From Paracraurococcus sp042666655 (GTDB taxonomy: Bacteria > Pseudomonadota > Alphaproteobacteria > Acetobacterales > Acetobacteraceae): a stretch of DNA of 64,000 nucleotides. The DNA is taken from NCBI RefSeq assembly GCF_042666655.1, contig NZ_JBHTDE010000006.1, positions 124,001 through 188,000 of the forward strand. Direction: 5' to 3'. The notes under the pieces were generated by a model. The model had not been told where the DNA came from, ran no database searches, and saw only the letters and a list, made by a program, of their open reading frames with translations. Position numbers and translations under genes: made by a program. Below, piece by piece: positions 1 to 8,834 of this stretch. The first letter of the stretch is position 1; each line of letters opens with the position of its first letter.

Positions 1-863
1 TGGCAGCCAGCAACGGCTTCGCCGGGGAATATGCCCGCACCAGCCATTCGATCTCGGTCACCGCCCTGGCGGGGCAGGGGACGTCGATGGAGCGGGACTA
101 CGACTATTCCAGCTGCGTCCATCTGTCCGATCTGGAGGACGCCGCCATGCTCGGCCGCCGCGCCGGGGAGAAGGCGGTGGCGCGGCTGAACCCGTCCCGG
201 CCGAAGACTGCCCGGGTGCCCGTGGTCTACGACCCACGCGTGGCGGCTTCGCTGCTCGGGCATCTGTCGGGCGCCATCAACGGCGCCGCGGTCGCGCGGG
301 GCACCTCCTTCCTCGGTGACAAGCTGGGCCAGCGGGTGATGGCGGCCGGGCTGACGGTGGTGGACGACCCGACCCGGCGGCGCGGGCTGCGCAGCCGGCC
401 CTTTGACGGCGAGGGCATGAAGGGTACCCGCCGCGCCATCGTCGAGGACGGCATCCTGACCACCTGGATCCTCGACTGGCGCAGCGCCCGGCAGCTCGGC
501 ATGGCCTCGACCGGCCATGCCGGCCGCGGCACCGGCGGGCCGCCTTCGCCCAGCACCACCAACCTGTGGCTGGAAGCCGGCAGCATGACGCCGGCGGCGC
601 TGATGGCCGATATCCGCGAGGGCATCTACGTGACGGAACTGATCGGCATGGGGGTCAACGGCGTCACCGGCGACTACAGCCGCGGCGCCGCCGGCTTCAT
701 GATCCGCGACGGCGCCCTGGCGGAGCCGGTCAGCGAGATCACCATTGCCGGCAACGTCAAGGATATGCTGCTGAACCTGACGCCGGCGGACGACCTGCAA
801 TTCCGTCGCGGCACCGACAGCCCGACCATCCGGGTCGAGGGCCTGACCATGGCGGGTGGCTAG
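1..863 (+). CDS. pmbA: TldD/PmbA family metalloprotease subunit (TldE-like), 3' part only
   Basis: The open frame runs in from the left edge (first full codon at 3), so only the C-terminal 286 or so residues are present. The segment SNGFAGEY followed by a serine-rich stretch and MERDYDYSS is characteristic of the PmbA/TldE C-terminal beta-rich half. TldD and TldE form a heterodimeric cytoplasmic protease that works on modified peptides and unfolded substrates; TldE has no zinc motif of its own. The missing N-terminus prevents a check for HExxH, so a TldD-type paralogue is not formally excluded, but the C-terminal wording fits PmbA. The gene ends at a TAG and is followed by a stem-loop. Confidence 0.85.
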   Translation, partial: AASNGFAGEYARTSHSISVTALAGQGTSMERDYDYSSCVHLSDLEDAAMLGRRAGEKAVARLNPSRPKTARVPVVYDPRVAASLLGHLSGAINGAAVARGTSFLGDKLGQRVMAAGLTVVDDPTRRRGLRSRPFDGEGMKGTRRAIVEDGILTTWILDWRSARQLGMASTGHAGRGTGGPPSPSTTNLWLEAGSMTPAALMADIREGIYVTELIGMGVNGVTGDYSRGAAGFMIRDGALAEPVSEITIAGNVKDMLLNLTPADDLQFRRGTDSPTIRVEGLTMAGG

Positions 864-881
864 GGCATACCAAGCAAGCTT

Positions 882-924
882 GCGGAGGGAAACGTATGCC
901 CTCCGCGAACCCCACCTTTCCTTT
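882..924 (+). terminator. candidate terminator after pmbA
   Basis: A perfect 8-bp GC-rich stem, GCGGAGGG at 882-889 pairing with CCCTCCGC at 899-906, has a 9-nt loop. A pyrimidine-rich stretch ending in five T (to about 923) follows roughly 9 nt later. The gap before the T run is longer than in textbook Rho-independent terminators. An overlapping alternative pairing (GGGCATAC 863-870 with GTATGCCC 894-901) and a 10-bp palindrome GCAAGCTTGC (874-883) lie in the same stretch. Confidence 0.4.
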
Positions 925-1045
925 TTGCAAGTCGAGTGCCGCCGCGCGGCAGGTGTTGACTCCCAAAAACAGAGGAGGGGCCCGGGGAGGATGCTTCCTT
1001 CCCGGTCTTGCTTTACCTCACGGACCTTCAGGGAAGGAGCGACCC

Positions 1046-1453
1046 ATGGCAGTCCAGGACTGGCGCAAGACGCGTGAGCACATGGAGCGGGAGGCGATCG
1101 CGGCACTCGCCGAGCTCAGCCTGAACGAGGACGGCCGGATGCCGCTGCGCGAGGCCGCGGCACTGGCCGTCGTCACCGCCCACCAGGTGCCCGAACTGGT
1201 CGAGATGGGCGCCTTCGAGGCAGGTGACCTGGACGACGACGCGATGAATGCCACCGCCGTGGTGGTCGACATCGCCTCCGGCTGGGACGACGAAAGCGAG
1301 AGCGTCGCCGAATATGTCGAAAGCCTCGACGAACACGACCTGGAGCGGCTGTCGCGCTATGCCCAGGCCTGGGCCGCCGCGGTCTGGCAGCAGATGGTTC
1401 CGCTCAGCCAGGCGGAGAAGGACACCACGCTGGCCTCGCTGAGGCTGCAATAG
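1046..1453 (+). CDS. hypothetical acidic protein, 135 aa
   Basis: I do not recognise a family. The protein is strongly acidic and helix-prone, with no signal peptide or membrane segment. The frame stays open far upstream, but the ATG at 1046 is preceded by an AAGGAG-type ribosome site about 9 nt away, and upstream codons run inside the preceding gene region, so this start is chosen. Its last 50 bases overlap the 3' end of the convergent MFS transporter gene. A cytoplasmic role is all that can be said. Confidence 0.6.
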   Translation: MAVQDWRKTREHMEREAIAALAELSLNEDGRMPLREAAALAVVTAHQVPELVEMGAFEAGDLDDDAMNATAVVVDIASGWDDESESVAEYVESLDEHDLERLSRYAQAWAAAVWQQMVPLSQAEKDTTLASLRLQ

Positions 1454-2645
1454 ACTTCCGGGCGGTCTCCGGCATCGCCCACCAGAACAGCAGCGCGCCG
1501 GCCGCCGCCGTCGCGGCCAGGGCCAGGAAGGCCGCCGAATAGCCGGCCTGCACCACCACCCAGCCGGCCAGCCCGTTGGAAAGCGAGGCGCCCAGCCCCT
1601 GCGCGGTGGCGACGGCGCCGAGTCCGGCGCCGAAATGCCCGGTGCCCCGCGTCAGGTCGGCGGTGATCATCGGCATCAGGGCGCCGAACAGCCCGGCGCC
1701 CACCCCGTCCAGCGCCTGCACCGAGACCAGCCACCAGGGATCGTCGGACAAAGTGTAGAGCACGCCGCGCAGCGCCAGCACCGCGAAGCCGGCCAGGAAC
1801 AGCGGCTTGCGGCCCCAGGCATCGGCCCGGGCACCGGCCAGCGCCGCCATCGGCACCATCACCAATTGGGCCGCGACGATGCAGGCCGACATCAGCGCGG
1901 TGCCGCGGTTGAGGTCCTGCTGTGCCAGCTTCTGCCCGACCAGCGGCAGCATCGCCGCATTGGCCAGATGGAACAGCGCGACGCAGAGCGCGAAGACCAG
2001 CAGCGGCCGGCAGGTGACCAGGGTCCGCCAGGCCGAAGCCTGGCTGCCGCCGGCCTCGTCCGCGCCGCGCGCCAGGGCCGGGTCGATCCGGTCGGCCGGG
2101 ATGGCCAGGGCGGCGGCGATGCTGGCCAGCGCCATGCCGCCCAGCAGCCAGAAGACCGCGACCGGGCCGAACCACAGCGACAGCCCGCCGGCGGCGGCGG
2201 CCGAGGCGGCATTGCCGGCATGGTTGAAGGCCTCGTTGCGGCCGGTGCGGCGGCTGAAGCGGGCGCGGCCGGCCAGGCCCAGCGTGAGTGCGGCGATCGC
2301 CGGGGCGAAGACCGCGGCGGCCATGCCGCTGGCCGCCTGCAACCCTGCCACCGGCCAGAAGCCGGGGAAGGCCGGGATCAGCAGGCAGGCGGCGGTGACC
2401 ACCAGGGCGGCCAGGGCCAGCACCGCCCGCCGCGCCGCCACCCGGTCCACCAGGGCGCCGGCCGGCGCCTGGGCCAGCAACCCGGCGACGCCGGAGATGG
2501 CGAGGACGAGGCCGGTCTGCGCCGGGTCCCAGCCGAGGGCCAGGAGATAGACCGCGAGATAGGGGCCGAGCCCGTCCCGCACGTCGGCCAGGGCGAAATT
2601 CAGGGCGTCCAGCGCGCGGGCGCCGGGGATGCTGGGCGGGGACAT
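1404..2645 (-). CDS. MFS transporter, 413 aa
   Basis: A polytopic membrane protein of typical MFS length, with about twelve hydrophobic segments in two halves. The N-terminal half contains the loop LVDRVAARRAV, a version of the conserved cytoplasmic loop between helices 2 and 3, and a matching loop ALAGARADAWGRKPLF opens the C-terminal half. The substrate cannot be told from sequence; a drug- or metabolite-efflux permease is plausible. The tail after the last helix is short, basic and overlaps the convergent hypothetical gene by 50 bases. It is a single-gene unit, 53 bases downstream of the binding-protein gene on the same strand. Confidence 0.85.
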   Translation of the reverse strand: MSPPSIPGARALDALNFALADVRDGLGPYLAVYLLALGWDPAQTGLVLAISGVAGLLAQAPAGALVDRVAARRAVLALAALVVTAACLLIPAFPGFWPVAGLQAASGMAAAVFAPAIAALTLGLAGRARFSRRTGRNEAFNHAGNAASAAAAGGLSLWFGPVAVFWLLGGMALASIAAALAIPADRIDPALARGADEAGGSQASAWRTLVTCRPLLVFALCVALFHLANAAMLPLVGQKLAQQDLNRGTALMSACIVAAQLVMVPMAALAGARADAWGRKPLFLAGFAVLALRGVLYTLSDDPWWLVSVQALDGVGAGLFGALMPMITADLTRGTGHFGAGLGAVATAQGLGASLSNGLAGWVVVQAGYSAAFLALAATAAAGALLFWWAMPETARKSIAASARPAWCPSPPG

Positions 2646-2698
2646 CGCGGCGCGGCTCCGGGCGGGTGCCGCGGCAACGCTGCCGCTGCCGCCTCGGT

Positions 2699-4288
2699 TC
2701 AGTCGATGCGGATCTCCCGCACCTGCACCTGGTTGTCCGCCCGGTGGGTCACCGCCACGCCCTGCCGCACCGCCCAGGGGATCATCATGTGGTACAGCGG
2801 GACATGGCCCAGCTCGGCATTGTGCAGGGCATGCGCGCGGGCGATCAGGCCGCGCCGGGTTTCCGGGTCGGTCTCCGATTCCACCCGCTTCACCAGCGCG
2901 TCGAATTCGGCATTGGCATAGCCGCCGGCATTCCAGCTGGCGCTGCCGCCGACGGCGCGGGACGCCATGACCGCGCGCAGCGTGTACAGCGCATCGAAGG
3001 TCGGCACCCCCCAGGACAGCGCGTAGAACTGGCTCTCGCGGCGCTGGATGCGGCCGATGAACTGGCTGTTCGGCACCAGGTTCAGGCTGGCCTTGATGCC
3101 GACCTGGGCCAGCATGGCGGTGATCGCCTGGCAGGCCTCGTCATAGGTGCCGACCGGGCAGTCGAAGCCGATGGCGAAACCCTGGCCGTAGCCGGCCTCG
3201 GCCAGCAGGGCGCGCGCCCGGTCGCGGTCGTAGGGCAGGCGCCTGTCGGTTTCCGGCGTCCAGCCGTTGACGAATTGCGTCCACATCGACCCGGTCGGCA
3301 CCGCCTGGCCACGCAGGGTGCGGCGCTTCAGCGTCTCGACGTCGATGGCATGCGCGACGGCTTGGCGGACACGGACATCCTTGAAGGGGTTCTTCCCGCG
3401 GATGTCGGAGGAGGACAGGTCGTCGGCCTCCTGGTTCATCGCCAGGAAGACGGTGCGGTTCTCCTGGCCCTCCAGCACCCGCAGCTTCGGGTCGCGGCGG
3501 ATGCGCTCGATGTCCTGGACCGGGACGACATGCACCATGTCGACCTCGCCCGACAGCAGCGCGGCGACCCGGGTCGAATCCGAGTTCAGCACGATGTACT
3601 GGAATTCGGTGACGTTGCCGGGGGCGGCCTTGGCCTCGGTCCCCCACCAGGCCGGGTTGCGGGCCATCACGGTGCGCTGGTCGACCTCCCGCCGGGTGAT
3701 GACGAAGGGGCCGGTGCCGTTGGTGTTGCGGGCGGCGAAGGTCTCCTCCCGCTGGCCGAAATTCTGCGGTACGGCGCTGCGGTTGGCCTCCGACCAGCCT
3801 TTGTCCATCACCAGCACGCGGCTCATCTTGTCGGGGATGGTGGCGTCCGGGGTGCGGGTGATGACGTCGAGCGTGAGCCGGTCCACCACCTCGGTGCCGG
3901 CGACGGTATCCACGTAGATGCCGTAGTTGCTGGTCGGCGCCTTGACCCGGGCGAGGCTGAAGGCGGCGTCCTCGGCCTCGAAGCTCTCCCCGCCGCTGAA
4001 TTTCACCCCGTCGCGCAGGTGGAAGCGCCAGCGGGTCGGCTCGACCTGTTCCCAGCGGACCGCCAGGCCCGGGTGTAGCTTCAGGTCGTCGCCGCGATGG
4101 GTCAGCGGCTCATAGACCTGGGAGACGATGAGGTAGGTGAACAGCGCATTGGTCGCATGCGGGTCGAGCGTCGCCGCATCCGTGCTGGTGGCGAACCGGA
4201 AGACCCTGGCCGGCGTTTGCGCCATGGCGCTGGTTGCCGCCAGCACGGCCCCACCCAGGACCAAGCCCCTGATCCACGCCTTCGCCAT
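2699..4288 (-). CDS. ABC transporter substrate-binding protein, family 5 (peptide/opine type)
   Basis: A 529-residue periplasmic binding protein of the SBP_bac_5 family, which delivers oligopeptides, opines or glycosides to ABC importers. A Sec signal peptide ends at about residue 24 (ATSAMAQ), followed by FRFATSTDAATLDPH, the usual start of the mature family-5 fold. The body contains FHLRDGVKFSGGE, the family signature. The ATG at 4288 is chosen because it directly opens the signal peptide; the longer open frame upstream is non-coding in character. No permease or ATPase gene lies nearby, so the binding protein is an orphan here. It is divergent from the Tim44-like gene. Confidence 0.9.
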   Translation of the reverse strand: MAKAWIRGLVLGGAVLAATSAMAQTPARVFRFATSTDAATLDPHATNALFTYLIVSQVYEPLTHRGDDLKLHPGLAVRWEQVEPTRWRFHLRDGVKFSGGESFEAEDAAFSLARVKAPTSNYGIYVDTVAGTEVVDRLTLDVITRTPDATIPDKMSRVLVMDKGWSEANRSAVPQNFGQREETFAARNTNGTGPFVITRREVDQRTVMARNPAWWGTEAKAAPGNVTEFQYIVLNSDSTRVAALLSGEVDMVHVVPVQDIERIRRDPKLRVLEGQENRTVFLAMNQEADDLSSSDIRGKNPFKDVRVRQAVAHAIDVETLKRRTLRGQAVPTGSMWTQFVNGWTPETDRRLPYDRDRARALLAEAGYGQGFAIGFDCPVGTYDEACQAITAMLAQVGIKASLNLVPNSQFIGRIQRRESQFYALSWGVPTFDALYTLRAVMASRAVGGSASWNAGGYANAEFDALVKRVESETDPETRRGLIARAHALHNAELGHVPLYHMMIPWAVRQGVAVTHRADNQVQVREIRID

Positions 4289-4405
4289 CCGATGGTCCCC
4301 CGACTGCTGCAGGTACAGGGTGACGCCTTGACGGCCCCGTCGCAATTGCCGCGGCGGCACCCTATATGGACGCCAAGTAACATGATGCCGGAGAGAACCC
4401 AGACC

Positions 4406-5377
4406 ATGCGCCGTCCTGCCTTCCTGCTCGCGGCCTTCGCTGCCGCGGCCCTCGTGCTTGCGCCGATGATCGCCGATGCACGGCCGGGTGGTGGCTCCTC
4501 CGCCGGGAGCCGCGGTTCCCGCACCTACAGCACGCCGCCTTCGACCCAGACCGCGCCGGGCAGCGCCCGGCAGATGGACCGCACGATGACCGAGCCGTCC
4601 CGTCCGGGCGTCGGTGCGGCCCAGCCGGCGCGGCCGTTCCAGCCGAACCCGGCGGGCGGCTTCTTCTCGCGGTCCCCGTTCATGGCGGGCCTGATGGGCG
4701 GGCTGATCGGTGCCGGCCTCGGCGGGCTGCTGTTCGGCCATGGGCTGTTCGGCGGCTTCAGCGGCATCGCCAGCTTCCTCGGCCTGCTGCTGCAGATCGG
4801 CCTGGTCGTGCTGGTGGTCCGGCTGGCGATCGGCTGGTTCCGCCGGCGCCAGCAGCCGGCCCTGGCCGGGGTGCCGGCCGGCGGGATGGGCGCCATGGCG
4901 CGGCAGGCGCAGGATGCCCCGCGGCCGATGTTCGGCGGCGGTGGCGGCGGCGCCGCCCCGGTGGGTGAGCCGATCCAGGTCACGCCGGCCGATTTCCAGG
5001 CCTTCGAGAATGCCCTGAAGGTGGTCAACGCCGCCTGGTCGCGGCAGGACGAGCAGGGCATGCGTGCGGTCGCGACGCCCGAGATGATGCAGTATTTCGG
5101 CAGCGACCTCGGCGACCTGGCCCGCCGCGGTTGGCGCAACGAGACGCGCGACGTGGTCCTGGAAAAGGGCGACCTGGCCGAGGCCTGGCGCGAGGGTGCG
5201 CGCGAATACGCCACGGTGGCGATGCGCTTCTCCCAGGTCGACGTCACCCGCCGCATCAGCGACGGCGCGGTGGTGGAGGGCGATCCCGACCGCCGCGTGA
5301 CGGTGACGGAGCTCTGGACCTTCGTCCGCACCCAGGGCGGCCCCTGGATGCTCTCGGCGATCCAGCAGACCGGCTGA
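4406..5377 (+). CDS. Tim44-like domain membrane protein, 323 aa
   Basis: An N-terminal signal or anchor (AFLLAAFAAAALVLAPMIADA) is followed by a Ser/Pro/Gly-rich low-complexity stretch to about residue 85, one or two glycine-rich membrane segments (about 92-145), a linker with a glycine run, and a C-terminal Tim44-like domain starting near PADFQAFENAL. In bacteria these proteins are inner-membrane anchored with the alpha/beta domain facing a soluble compartment; their role is poorly defined. The ATG at 4406 has a GGAGAG upstream and opens the signal directly; in-frame ATGs at 4382 and 4385 are alternatives. Confidence 0.8.
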   Translation: MRRPAFLLAAFAAAALVLAPMIADARPGGGSSAGSRGSRTYSTPPSTQTAPGSARQMDRTMTEPSRPGVGAAQPARPFQPNPAGGFFSRSPFMAGLMGGLIGAGLGGLLFGHGLFGGFSGIASFLGLLLQIGLVVLVVRLAIGWFRRRQQPALAGVPAGGMGAMARQAQDAPRPMFGGGGGGAAPVGEPIQVTPADFQAFENALKVVNAAWSRQDEQGMRAVATPEMMQYFGSDLGDLARRGWRNETRDVVLEKGDLAEAWREGAREYATVAMRFSQVDVTRRISDGAVVEGDPDRRVTVTELWTFVRTQGGPWMLSAIQQTG

Positions 5378-5475
5378 GGCCGTCCGATGACCGCGGCGCC
5401 CCAGGGCGCTGCGGTCGGAGGCGACCCCTGCGGCATATCAGCCGGCCGGTTTCCGCTGCCGCCTTTTGGTCACAT

Positions 5476-5510
5476 TTGCGCCGTTCGGGTCTTTGACCCG
5501 GGCGGCGCAG
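5476..5510 (+). other. long perfect stem-loop (about 16 bp) in intergenic region
   Basis: Bases 5476-5491 pair with 5495-5510 around a TTT loop: core GGGTC/GACCC, then two G-U pairs, then GCGCCG/CGGCGC and outer T-A and T-G pairs, with no bulge. No T run follows on either strand, so it is not a classical Rho-independent terminator. It sits about 100 bases after the Tim44-like gene and 100 bases before a small membrane-protein gene, and may act as a 3' end, a processing site or part of a leader. Confidence 0.45.
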
Positions 5511-5610
5511 TCGCAATTGTGGTGAAGCGGGGCCAAATCATGGCATGATCGTGGCAGCCGGCGTGGTTGCCGATGTTGTCCGGCTTGGCCTCTGGAAGGA
5601 GAATCCTCGT

Positions 5611-5793
5611 ATGGTCGCCCTGTGCTTCCTAGCCGTCCTGGCCGCCATCGGCGGCCTCGCTTCGGTCGGGCTGGCGCTCGGCCCGGCTGCCATCCTGGCA
5701 CCGGGGGCGCTTCTGGCGGCGCCGGCCCTGGGCGCCGTTTCGCTGGCCGCCGGCCTGGCTGCCGCCGCGGTGGCGCTGCGCCGGGAAGGCTGA
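5611..5793 (+). CDS. small hydrophobic membrane protein, 60 aa
   Basis: A short frame starting MVALCFLAVLAAIGG and made almost entirely of Ala, Leu, Gly and Val, enough for two membrane-spanning helices and a short basic tail (RREG). An AAGGAG site at 5595-5600 lies 10 nt upstream of the ATG at 5611, better than that of the longer start at 5545. No family is recognised. Alanine-rich frames arise easily by chance in GC-rich DNA; the ribosome site and coherent hydrophobicity are the support. Confidence 0.5.
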   Translation: MVALCFLAVLAAIGGLASVGLALGPAAILAPGALLAAPALGAVSLAAGLAAAAVALRREG

Positions 5794-6242
5794 CGTCGAT
5801 CCCGGCAGGCTGTGCCACCCGGCGCGTGACGTTGCGCTGAGCCCATCCGGGCTGGGTGGCGTGGGCGACACGAGTCAGGCGACCTGCCGGCACCGGCTGC
5901 CAGGCACCGAGCTGATCGTCCTTGAAGCGCACGGCGACCCCAGGTCCCGGCGTCCGAGGTCCCGCAGGCATATCGGTAGACGGTGCCGCGCCCTGTCGGT
6001 CGCACCATATCGGCTTTTGCCTGAACGACCCGGAGTCGCCTCGGCCGCCAGCCCCTGATGTCCAGCCGGCGTCGCCGGGGCCCGGCGGGGCGCGGCGTTT
6101 GGCTTCGCCCCCGTCCGATATGCATCGCGGACCTTGCCGCCGATGTCCTTGGGGCATCGCACGCCGCGCCACCCGTGCGTGAGTGGCGAGGCTACCGCCG
6201 ACAAGGCCGCTTCAGGATTGCCTGATCAGCAGCGTGTACCGA
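5794..6242. other. 450-bp stretch without a convincing gene
   Basis: No frame here has both a plausible start and protein-like composition. On the minus strand two different frames each give short protein-like stretches (near 5985-6010 and 5850-5950), which could be a decayed gene, but this is weak. The base composition is slightly less GC-biased than in the flanking genes. Confidence 0.4.
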
Positions 6243-7574
6243 TCACGCCGCCTCCGCCCGGATCGCCGCGTCCAGCGTGCCGATCAGCCGGTCCACATGA
6301 CCCTTCTCGATGATCAGCGGCGGCGACAGGGCGACGATGTCGCCGGTCACCCGGACCAGCACGCCGTCGTCGAAGCAGCGGCGGAACACGTCCATCGCCC
6401 GCTGTCCCACCTTGCCCGGCCGCGGCGCCAGCTCGATGCCCGCGATCAGGCCGCAGTCGCGGATGTCGATGACGTTCGGCGCCGCGCGCAGGCTGTGCGC
6501 CGCCTCCTGCCAGTAGGGCTCGATGGCCCGCGCCCGGCCCGGCAGGTCCTCCGCCCGGTGCAGTTCCATGGTGGCGATCGCCGCCGCCGCGGCCAGCGGG
6601 TGGCCGGAATAGGTGTAGCCGTGGAACAGCTCGATCCCCGCCGGCGCGCCGTCCACGATGGCGTCGTAGACTTCGTTGCGGCAGGCGACGGCGCCCATCG
6701 GCACCGCGGCATTGGTCAGCCCCTTGGCCATGGTCATGATGTCGGGCGTCACGCCCAGCCGTTCCGCGCCGAAATTGGTCCCGATGCGGCCGAAGCCGGT
6801 GATGACCTCGTCGAAGATCAGCAGGATGCCGTACTTGGTGCACAGCGCGCGCAGCCGCTCCAGGTAGCCCTTCGGCGGCACCAGCACGCCGGTGGACCCC
6901 GCCACCGGCTCGACCATCACCGCGGCGATGGTCTCGGCGCCATGCAGGGCAACGAGGTTCTCCAGCACGTCCGCCAGATGCGCGCCGTGGTCCGGCTGGC
7001 CCTTGGCGAAGAGGTTCTCCGCCAGCCCATGGGTGTGCGGCAGGTGGTCCACATAGGGCAGCAGGGCGCCGAACTGCTTGCGGTTGCCGCCGATGCCGCC
7101 CACCGACATGCCGCCGAAGCCGACCCCGTGGTAGCCGCGTTCCCGGCCCACCAGCCGCACCCGGCTGCTTTCGCCGCGCGCCTTGTGGTAGGCCAGCGCG
7201 ATCTTCAGCGCGGTGTCGGCGCTCTCGGACCCGCTGTTGGTGAAGAAGACCTTGTCCATCCCCTCCGGCGTGATCTCGGCGATGCGCGCCGCCGCCTCGA
7301 AGGCGATGGGGTGGCCGAGCTGGAAGGTCGGCGCGTAGTCGAGGATGGCGGCCTGCTGCTGGATCGCCTCCTTGATCTCCCGCCGGCCGTGCCCGGCGTT
7401 GCAGCACCAGAGGCCCGCCGTGCCGTCCAGGATCTCCCGCCCCTCCGGGGTGAAGTAGGACATGCCCTCGGCGCGGGCGATCATCCGCGGGTTGGCCTTG
7501 AAGTACTTGTTGTCCGAATAGGGCATCCAATAGGCGTCGAGGTTGTTCGGACGCGGGACGTTCATCTCGTTCAT
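6243..7574 (-). CDS. omega-amino acid:pyruvate aminotransferase (class III), 443 aa
   Basis: A PLP-dependent class-III transaminase. K284 in MTMAKGLTN is the expected Schiff-base lysine; D255 in FDEVITGFGR binds the pyridine nitrogen; NSGSESAD (113-120) is the phosphate-binding region. The opening DAYWMPYSDNKYFK, which reads directly into the fold, matches the beta-alanine:pyruvate aminotransferase group, which transfers the omega-amino group of beta-alanine or other amines to pyruvate. The donor is not decided by sequence. Length matches the family. It is a single transcription unit divergent from the DUF29 gene across 113 bases. Confidence 0.88.
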   Translation of the reverse strand: MNEMNVPRPNNLDAYWMPYSDNKYFKANPRMIARAEGMSYFTPEGREILDGTAGLWCCNAGHGRREIKEAIQQQAAILDYAPTFQLGHPIAFEAAARIAEITPEGMDKVFFTNSGSESADTALKIALAYHKARGESSRVRLVGRERGYHGVGFGGMSVGGIGGNRKQFGALLPYVDHLPHTHGLAENLFAKGQPDHGAHLADVLENLVALHGAETIAAVMVEPVAGSTGVLVPPKGYLERLRALCTKYGILLIFDEVITGFGRIGTNFGAERLGVTPDIMTMAKGLTNAAVPMGAVACRNEVYDAIVDGAPAGIELFHGYTYSGHPLAAAAAIATMELHRAEDLPGRARAIEPYWQEAAHSLRAAPNVIDIRDCGLIAGIELAPRPGKVGQRAMDVFRRCFDDGVLVRVTGDIVALSPPLIIEKGHVDRLIGTLDAAIRAEAA

Positions 7575-7687
7575 CGGGGGCAGCTCCGGCAGTCCCGCCC
7601 AAGGAACACCCGCTGCGGGCCGCGGGCAAGCCGGCGCTGCCGCGTCGGCGGCGGATATGCTAGGAAATCCGGGGAGAGGACCCCGCC

Positions 7688-8161
7688 ATGGACGGCAGCC
7701 TGCACGACCGCGACTTCTACGCCTGGACCCTGGAACAGGCCGCCGCGCTGCGCCGGCTGGCGGAGACGCGCGCGAACCACGATGCGGCGCTCGACCTGCC
7801 CCACCTGGCCGAGGCGATGGAGGATTTGGGGAGCGCGCAGGTCGAAAAGATGCGCAGCCACCCGCTGCTGGTACTGGAGCACTTGCTTCTCATCGCCCAT
7901 GCGCCGCATTCGACCGCGGTGAATCATCGGCGCGGGGACGTGCGGGTGTTTCGCCGGAATGCCGCGCGGCCCGGCCGCCCCTCCATGCGCAGGCTGGTGG
8001 AGACCGGGCCCGAAGGGGAATGGCATGTCGCCGCCGCGGCCGGCAAGCTCGGCCAACCGCTCCCCGGCCTCCCCATCCCTTGCCCCTTCACCCTGGACGA
8101 GTTGCCGGACGAGGACCTCGCCCTCGACCAGATCCTCGCCCGCCTGACCCCGGATCCCTGA
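7688..8161 (+). CDS. DUF29 family protein, 157 aa
   Basis: The N-terminal DRDFYAWTLEQAAALRR followed by LDLPHLAEAMEDLG is the DUF29 signature, common in cyanobacteria and Acetobacteraceae and of unknown function. The protein is helical and soluble, with HLLLIAH in the conserved helix. It differs from many DUF29 proteins in a longer, proline-rich C-terminal half. It is the first gene of a tight plus-strand run: the glutathione-transferase gene begins 4 bases after its stop. Confidence 0.75.
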   Translation: MDGSLHDRDFYAWTLEQAAALRRLAETRANHDAALDLPHLAEAMEDLGSAQVEKMRSHPLLVLEHLLLIAHAPHSTAVNHRRGDVRVFRRNAARPGRPSMRRLVETGPEGEWHVAAAAGKLGQPLPGLPIPCPFTLDELPDEDLALDQILARLTPDP

Positions 8162-8165
8162 CCCC

Positions 8166-8834
8166 ATGCCCGACGGCCGCCTGCTCATCGGCAACAAGCG
8201 CTATTCTTCCTGGTCGATGCGCGGCTGGCTGGCCGTGCACCTGGCCGGGCTCGAGGTGGAGGAGGTGCTGATCCCCTTCGTCCGCGATGCCGGCCCGGTG
8301 ACGCCGGCGATCGCCGCCGCCACCCCGGCCGGGCTGGTGCCCTACCTGGAACACCGGGGCGCCCGGGTCTGGGAGAGCCTGTCGATCTGCGAATACTGCG
8401 CCGAGCAGGCGCCCGGCCTCTGGCCGGAGGACCGCGCCGCCCGGGCCGCCGCGCGCTCCATGGCCGCCGAGATGGCGGCCGGCTTCCGCGGCCTGCGCCA
8501 GGCCATGTGGTTCAACGCCGGCGCCGACTTCGCCGGCCTGGGCCGCACGCCCGACGCCCTGAAGGACATCGCCCGCATCGAGGCCGCCTGGGGCGAGGCG
8601 CTGGCGGCGCATGGCGGCCCTTTCCTGTTCGGCCCGCGCTTCGGCATGGCTGACGTCATGTACGCCCCGGTGGTCGGGCGTTTCCTCACCTGGCAGCCGG
8701 TGCTGTCGGCGACCAGCCGGGCCTATATGGCCGCGGTGCGTGCCCATCCGCTGGTCGACCGCTGGTACCGGGAGGCCCTGGCCGAACCCGCTGCATGGCA
8801 GCTTGCCGGCTACGAAACCCCGCCCGCCGCGTGA
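8166..8834 (+). CDS. glutathione S-transferase family protein, 222 aa
   Basis: The N-terminal thioredoxin-like part begins LLIGNKRYSSWSMRGWLAV, the zeta/YfcF-like GST style with a serine near the glutathione thiol; the ESLSICEYC segment corresponds to the glutathione-binding ES motif. The C-terminal part is all-helical. Length fits the family. Substrate and reaction are unknown; conjugation or dehalogenation-type chemistry is common. Its stop overlaps the GTG start of the next gene (GTGA), so the two are probably translationally coupled. Confidence 0.82.
   Translation: MPDGRLLIGNKRYSSWSMRGWLAVHLAGLEVEEVLIPFVRDAGPVTPAIAAATPAGLVPYLEHRGARVWESLSICEYCAEQAPGLWPEDRAARAAARSMAAEMAAGFRGLRQAMWFNAGADFAGLGRTPDALKDIARIEAAWGEALAAHGGPFLFGPRFGMADVMYAPVVGRFLTWQPVLSATSRAYMAAVRAHPLVDRWYREALAEPAAWQLAGYETPPAA

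Noticed and set aside
5438..6204. Minus-strand frames of 109 to 244 codons in the 5.4-6.2 kb gap
   Set aside because: No ribosome site, no domain, and they overlap the supported small membrane-protein gene; at most a decayed remnant.
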